A stretch of DNA of 10,839 bases, taken from assembly GCA_964517355.1 (NCBI GenBank), contig CAZFCK010000161.1:1-10839 (forward strand), written 5' to 3'. Positions 7,359-10,839 of the stretch are shown here, one piece after another (positions within the stretch are counted from its first letter, which is position 1; each line of letters starts with the position of its first letter). The position numbers and the translations under genes were made by a program. This DNA is from CAZFCK01 sp964517355 (GTDB lineage Bacteria > Desulfobacterota > Desulfovibrionia > Desulfovibrionales > Desulfovibrionaceae). The notes beneath the pieces are model-generated. The model saw only the letters and a list, made by a program, of their open reading frames with translations, had not been told where the DNA came from and ran no database searches.

Positions 7359-7409
7359 CTCTGGCAAAAGAAGGAAGGTACTTTTTCTAAAGCAATAGTG
7401 ATGCCAAAT

Positions 7410-7557
7410 GATGGCAATTGGTGAAATTAATAAAAAATCATTTAAATTTAACATGTTATGATTTTATAGAAAGTGATGAGACTTTGTCGTGTGTTTTTTG
7501 AGTAGTTAAAAAAATTGAACCGCATTTGGGCTTAGCAGGCGTATACGCGCATTCGAT
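7410..7557. other. AT-rich spacer between array and YrdC gene
   Basis: This stretch is much richer in A and T than its neighbours (for example ATTTAAATTTAACATG around 7440) and carries no convincing gene. A perfect 10-bp palindrome, GCGTATACGC, lies at 7539-7548, 10 nt after the YrdC gene stop on the minus strand. A T7 tract on the minus strand (complement of 7508-7514) has no good stem before it. Confidence 0.5.
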
Positions 7558-8229
7558 TCAAATTTTTAAACCGCTGGTCGTTTTTGGGGGGCAAATGCGG
7601 TATCCGGCCTGCTCCAAAGTGGCTTGCGACACGGCTCCGGTGCGTATGAGCATGAGGGTGGGGCGCCCCCCAGCATCCAGGGTGGGGCGCACCAAGGTAG
7701 ACGGGGCGCCGCCCGAGGGCTGCGGAGGCAGGTCTAAAACGGCCTCCACTGCAGCAAGAAGGGCGGGGTTCAAATTTTCGGCCTTGGTTACCGGAAGGCC
7801 GTAACGCAGGTTGGCGCTGCTGGCAACCAGGGGGGTGTTCGACAACAAGCAGAGAGCTTGGGCCACAGGATGGGGCGTCCAACGCAGAGCCACGCTGCCG
7901 CCTCGTCCCACGCCGGGGGCCAGTGCCTTGGACGCGGGGAGTATCAAGGACAGCGGGCCCGGCCAAAAGCGCTCCATGAGCGTTTCGGCAAAATCGCGGA
8001 TTACTGTGGGGAACTGTTCGGTTGGTTCCAGGTCGCAGGCCAGCGCAAGCTGCTCACGCCCCCCGATGATCACGGGGAGCCCTTGCGTGTGGGGGCGTTC
8101 TTTGCACTTGAGAAGGCGGTCTACCGCAGCAGAGTTGCAGGCGTCGCACCCGATGGCGAAAAACGTTTCCGTAGGGTAGATGCAGAGTCCCTGGCGTTGC
8201 AGATGACCGGCCGCTTGTTGGATGTTCAT
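7558..8229 (-). CDS. L-threonylcarbamoyladenylate synthase (YrdC/Sua5/TsaC family)
   Basis: This family makes threonylcarbamoyl-AMP from threonine, bicarbonate and ATP, the first step of the t6A modification at position 37 of ANN-decoding tRNAs. The 223-residue protein shows YPTETFFAIGCDA (18-30), the K-x-R element in KCKERP (41-46), FWPGPLSLIL (88-97), SSAN (137-140) and APSTLV (175-180), all hallmarks of the YrdC domain. It has only that domain; the extra C-terminal Sua5 domain is missing, so it is closer to the short TsaC type, and whether to call it tsaC or a YciO-like paralogue is open. The start ATG 8227-8229 has AGGAG 7 nt upstream; a longer reading to 8277 would add 16 basic residues and overlap the rlmH upstream region. 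It is divergent from rlmH (59 nt). Downstream, an AT-rich stretch leads into the repeat array. Confidence 0.9.
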   Translation of the reverse strand: MNIQQAAGHLQRQGLCIYPTETFFAIGCDACNSAAVDRLLKCKERPHTQGLPVIIGGREQLALACDLEPTEQFPTVIRDFAETLMERFWPGPLSLILPASKALAPGVGRGGSVALRWTPHPVAQALCLLSNTPLVASSANLRYGLPVTKAENLNPALLAAVEAVLDLPPQPSGGAPSTLVRPTLDAGGRPTLMLIRTGAVSQATLEQAGYRICPPKTTSGLKI

Positions 8230-8288
8230 AACTGGTCTCCTGTGGCTGTGCCGGGACCTTGATTGATGTTGTAGCAATGGAGTTGTTG
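8230..8288. promoter_or_regulatory. Divergent intergenic region, YrdC gene / rlmH
   Basis: Fifty-nine bases separate the two divergent start codons, so both promoters must be here or overlap the opposite coding region. Both ribosome binding sites are visible (AGGAG for the YrdC gene, GGAG for rlmH). I could not pick out convincing -35/-10 pairs. Confidence 0.4.
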
Positions 8289-8759
8289 ATGCACGGTATA
8301 AAAACTATCTGGGTAGGGAGGTTGCAGCATGCATTCTGGATCGACGCAGCGGCTTTTTACAAAAAAAGACTGCAACACCATGTGCGTCTTGATGAGCGAG
8401 AAGTCAAGGACGGCCCTGGGAAAATGCCGGCCAAAGAGCGTTGTAAAGTGGAAGGAGAGCGCATTTTAGGGGCAATGCAGGCTGGAGATGTGGGCATTTT
8501 ATTGGATGAAAAGGGCGCGCAATTCGATTCAAGGGGCTTGGCCGGTTTCCTGAAGCCTTTTTTGGAGGATGCCAACCGCAAGGCGTGTTTTGTTGTCGGC
8601 GGTCCCTTTGGCGTGGACCTGGCCGTTCGTCAGGCCTGCAGCCATACACTCTGTTTGGGGCGACTGACGCTGCCTCACGAATTGGCGCGCGTGGTCCTTC
8701 TGGAACAGATTTACCGCGCGGTGTCCATACTCAAAGGGCTTCCCTATCATCACGATTAG
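8289..8759 (+). CDS. rlmH: 23S rRNA (pseudouridine1915-N3)-methyltransferase RlmH
   Basis: RlmH is the SPOUT-class methyltransferase that uses S-adenosylmethionine to methylate pseudouridine 1915 in helix 69 of 23S rRNA on assembled ribosomes. The 156-residue protein has the family length (about 155). Recognisable parts are IKTIWVGRL (4-12) at the N-terminus, KVEGERIL (53-60), ILLDEKGAQFDSRGLAGFL (70-88), VVGGPFGVD (102-110), LTLPHELARVVLLEQIYRA (126-144) and the C-terminal PYHHD (152-156). The glycine loop and LTLPH form the SAM-binding trefoil knot. The start ATG 8289 has GGAG 7 nt upstream (8278-8281); an alternative in-frame ATG at 8277 would consume that site. It is transcribed away from the YrdC gene, and the MFS gene follows after 211 nt. 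Confidence 0.95.
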   Translation: MHGIKTIWVGRLQHAFWIDAAAFYKKRLQHHVRLDEREVKDGPGKMPAKERCKVEGERILGAMQAGDVGILLDEKGAQFDSRGLAGFLKPFLEDANRKACFVVGGPFGVDLAVRQACSHTLCLGRLTLPHELARVVLLEQIYRAVSILKGLPYHHD

Positions 8760-8970
8760 ACCCAATCGGGTAGTTGCGGTGAAGAAACATATTGAAGGGG
8801 GGGCGTTCAGAAAAACATCTCCGACGGCACTTTCTTTTTACGACGGGCTGTTATGTCTTCCGTCATGTCAAGCCGTTGTAACTTGCTCCTGGTATCTTTT
8901 CGTGTCTGTTGATATTGTAAGCAGCGGATAATTCTCGTTTCATGGTGCCTGAACAGTCGGAGGACGCGGC

Positions 8971-10455
8971 ATGGAGAGAAAAACTGGCGTGGAAACGGCG
9001 GCTCGGACGGTTCAGGAATACATCGATGAAACGCCCTGCTGGCCTGACGGCACTGATGCTCCGGGCGTTCCCATGACGCGCATGCAATGGCGGATCTGGT
9101 GGTTGGCCACAGCGGGTAAATTTTTCGAAGGTCTGGTCGTATTCATGACCGGTGTGGCGCTGCCCTTAATAGTTAAGGAGTTCAGCCTGGGAGCCATGGA
9201 GAAAGGGGCTGTGAGCGCCGCCACGTTGTTCGGCATACTTATCGGCGCCACTGTTTTGGGCGGACTTTCCGATTGTTTTGGACGCAAACGCATGTTTACC
9301 TGGGAAATGATCATCTTCGTCATTTTCCTTTGCTTGTTGGTCTTCAGCTCCGGATACTGGTCGATGCTGATGTTTCTGTTTGGGATAGGATTGGCCCTGG
9401 GCTGCGATTACCCCACAGCGCACATGGTAATATCCGAAAGCATTCCTTCGAAAAACCGCGGCACGCTTGTGTTGGGAGCGTTTGGCTTTCAAGCGGTCGG
9501 GGCGTTGGCTGGTACAGCCATAGGATACTTGATTCTATATGAAAACCCAGCTGTGGAGGCCTGGCGGTGGATGTATGCCAGCGCAATCCTTCCGGCCGTT
9601 CTGGTTGTTCTCGGTCGGCTTTTCATTGCCGATAGCGGCCACTGGCTGGTCTCCCGCGGACGCATCACAGAAGCCGAGCGGGAAGTCTCCCGGTTGCTGG
9701 AGCGCAAACCTCAATATCCGAGCGTGATTAAGTTAAAAGATCCCCGGGCAAATGGGAGTGCAAGGGGCAAAGCTCCGAAACGGCATTTGGGAGTGCTCTT
9801 CAACAAACAAAATCGCCGGGCCACGATTTGCGCTGCGGTGCCGTGGTTTCTTCAGGATTTGAGCACATACGGCATTGGCATTTTCACCCCCACGATACTT
9901 GCCTCAGTCATTGGTTCTCAGGTCAAACACGCGCATAACCTCGCCGATATCATTCATAATGATCTGCTGGCGGCCAAGGGGGCGGCTTTTATCGACGTTT
10001 TGCTGATTTTCGGCATTTTCGCCGCGATAGTGCTGGCGGATAGGGTGGGACGTCTCAAATTGCAGATAACGGGGTTCATCGGCTGCGCCGCGGGATTGCT
10101 CATTGCTTCGCTTTCCGTAGTCACCACGGGGGCCATGAATTATATCTGCATTTTTACCGGATTCATGCTTTTTAATTTCATGACGAACATGGGGCCGAAC
10201 TCCATGACCTACCTGCTCTCCGCGGAAGTCTTTCCCACGCATGTCCGCGGACTGGGCGCGGGCTTTGCCGCATCGGTCGCCAAAGTGGGCGCCGTGCTCA
10301 CGGCCTTTCTTTTTCCGTTTTTTCTTAAAGAGATAGCGACCCAATATATTCTATTTTTTTTAGCCGGGGCATCTTTACTCGGTGCCTTCGTTACCAGAAG
10401 GTATGGTATAGAAACCAATGGGGTAAATCTGGAGAAGGTTGGGGTGGAAGATTAA
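8971..10455 (+). CDS. MFS transporter, sugar/metabolite:H+ symporter type
   Basis: This is a 494-residue inner-membrane carrier of the major facilitator superfamily with about 12 hydrophobic segments after a polar N-terminus of about 38 residues. Motif A, GGLSDCFGRKR (97-107), sits between segments 2 and 3, and a related loop, LADRVGRLKL (355-364), lies in the second half. ESIPSKNRGT (156-165), DSGHWLVSRGR (221-231, in the place of the sugar-porter PESPRWL motif) and SAEVFPTHVRGLGAGF (417-432) link it to the sugar-porter / phosphate / aromatic-acid symporter group. A central cytoplasmic loop (about 230-280) is charged. The substrate cannot be assigned. The start ATG 8971 has a strong GGAGGA 6 nt upstream. 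A probable terminator lies about 130 nt downstream (10583-10609). The stop codon begins a 14-nt sequence shared with the EI24-like gene. Confidence 0.9.
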   Translation: MERKTGVETAARTVQEYIDETPCWPDGTDAPGVPMTRMQWRIWWLATAGKFFEGLVVFMTGVALPLIVKEFSLGAMEKGAVSAATLFGILIGATVLGGLSDCFGRKRMFTWEMIIFVIFLCLLVFSSGYWSMLMFLFGIGLALGCDYPTAHMVISESIPSKNRGTLVLGAFGFQAVGALAGTAIGYLILYENPAVEAWRWMYASAILPAVLVVLGRLFIADSGHWLVSRGRITEAEREVSRLLERKPQYPSVIKLKDPRANGSARGKAPKRHLGVLFNKQNRRATICAAVPWFLQDLSTYGIGIFTPTILASVIGSQVKHAHNLADIIHNDLLAAKGAAFIDVLLIFGIFAAIVLADRVGRLKLQITGFIGCAAGLLIASLSVVTTGAMNYICIFTGFMLFNFMTNMGPNSMTYLLSAEVFPTHVRGLGAGFAASVAKVGAVLTAFLFPFFLKEIATQYILFFLAGASLLGAFVTRRYGIETNGVNLEKVGVED

Positions 10456-10466
10456 TACCATTTCCC
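10453..10466 (+). repeat. 14-nt stop-codon-associated repeat (copy 2)
   Basis: TAATACCATTTCCC begins with the stop codon of the MFS gene. The same 14 nt, in the same orientation relative to the gene, begins with the stop codon of the EI24-like gene (minus strand, 71 down to 58). Weaker similarity continues for a few bases (TT, TAG). Confidence 0.6.
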
Positions 10467-10839
10467 GTTCATAGTGTCGGCGCTAAGCACCCCTTTCTGC
10501 TTTATAGGAGGGATTACCAAGCTTGGAACAATGCCAGAACCAATATGGTATCTGTGTAATATTATAAAATGTAAAGTGTTGGAAAAGGGGTTCGGGGGAG
10601 AACCTTTTTCAAAAACTTCAGCCCTTGGGCGCGGTCGTATCGCGCCTTAGGGATGAAGATAGCAGCGTTGGTTTCCCTCCGGAAATTTTCATAAAATAAT
10701 ACGACTTTCGGACTTAAAGAAAAAAAGAATAAAGTCACGGGTGCGAAAGCCCGTTGTTGCGTTTTGCCAAGGACAATGCGCTGCCGCTTTAGCGCATTTT
10801 CGCCTTGAAACAAGGCTCTCCCCTGAAACAATTTCCAAT
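10456..10839. other. Hairpin-rich non-coding tail
   Basis: No credible gene is seen in these 384 bases. Besides the terminator at 10583-10609 there are an interrupted 12-bp stem at 10622-10652 (core GGCGCG / CGCGCC), a perfect 8-bp stem AATGCGCT (10775-10782) / AGCGCATT (10791-10798) followed by TT, and GCCTTG-AAA-CAAGGC at 10802-10816. A GGAGGG at 10507-10512 is followed only by a possible 14-codon reading frame from a TTG. The 89-codon minus-strand frame at 10562-10831 starts with TTG and runs through all these stems. Confidence 0.5.
10583..10609 (+). terminator. Intrinsic terminator, probably bidirectional
   Basis: GGTTC (10589-10593) pairs with GAACC (10600-10604) around GGGGGA. The stem is followed by five T (10605-10609) and preceded by AAAA-GG, so A-T pairing can extend it past a GG bulge. 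It lies about 130 nt after the MFS stop. Read on the minus strand the same stem runs into CCTTTTCC, so it may also stop transcription arriving from the right. Confidence 0.6.

Larger units (their letters stand above)
6045..7409. repeat. Tandem array of 227-bp units
   Basis: Units begin with CGCCCCCAAGAAGTAC at 6045, 6273, 6625, 6852, 7079 and 7306, with one more start lost in the gap. The hairpin anchor CCGACTCGAG occurs at 6065, 6293, 6418, 6645, 6872, 7099 and 7326. From 6418 the spacing is exactly 227 and the complete units look identical. The first unit is 228 long with about a dozen differences, and the last breaks down after about 80 bases (around 7385-7409). The array fills the space between a plus-strand gene ending at 6006 and a minus-strand gene ending at 7558. 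Each unit is open for 72 codons on the plus strand (for example 6579-6797, GTG start) but with no ribosome site, so I treat it as non-coding. I see no transposase, terminal repeats, CRISPR-type short repeats or integron attC consensus. I do not recognise the unit. Confidence 0.95.

Noticed and set aside
6045..7409. CRISPR array or integron cassette array.
   Set aside because: Units are 227 bp and identical throughout, with no short repeat plus unique spacers, no attC-type core sites and no cas or integrase gene nearby.
8880..8940. Sigma70 or sigma54 promoter for the MFS gene.
   Set aside because: GATAAT near 8927 is a fair -10 box but no -35 box lies at a proper spacing (TTGATA is too close), and no -24/-12 GG/GC pair is present.
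10562..10831. 89-codon minus-strand frame as a small protein gene.
   Set aside because: TTG start and the frame runs through four stems including a terminator. It may be annotated as hypothetical elsewhere but I see no support.

Overview
The window looks like chromosomal DNA of a GC-rich Gram-negative bacterium. ADP-glucose-type glycogen synthesis, a glycosyltransferase-9 (LPS heptosyltransferase-like) gene and the style of the proteins and intergenic hairpins remind me of Desulfovibrionales/Desulfobacterota. That placement is inference; no rRNA or marker search was possible.

Layout. Positions 69-4987 are a minus-strand block, read right to left: Nudix hydrolase (4529-4987), glycogen synthase glgA (2903-4363), glycogen branching enzyme glgB (856-2778) and an EI24/CysZ-like membrane protein (69-827). 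glgA makes linear alpha-1,4-glucan from ADP-glucose and glgB adds alpha-1,6 branches. No glgC is present here. A sigma70-like promoter sits just upstream of glgA. Diverging from the Nudix gene is a plus-strand family-9 glycosyltransferase (5062-6006).

Positions 6007-7557 hold no convincing protein gene. They contain a tandem array of 227-bp units (6045 to about 7409), interrupted by a run of 100 N (assembly gap). The array lies between two convergent genes. Complete internal units appear identical and the first unit is diverged. Every unit that reads through carries a strong bulged 10-bp hairpin. Complete units also have an extended -10-like box and a T7 tract after a weak hairpin. The array could be a multi-copy small RNA locus on the plus strand, a stack of terminators for the minus-strand gene, or simply a VNTR.

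To the right, a divergent pair of RNA-modification genes shares a 59-bp intergenic region: a YrdC/Sua5-type threonylcarbamoyl-AMP synthase (7558-8229, minus) and the 23S rRNA methyltransferase rlmH (8289-8759, plus). They are followed by an MFS transporter of the sugar/organic-acid/phosphate symporter type (8971-10455, plus). The last 384 bases are non-coding and rich in hairpins, including a probable bidirectional terminator.

The most interesting material is the 227-bp array. A second observation is a 14-nt sequence that begins at the stop codon of both the EI24-like gene and the MFS gene.
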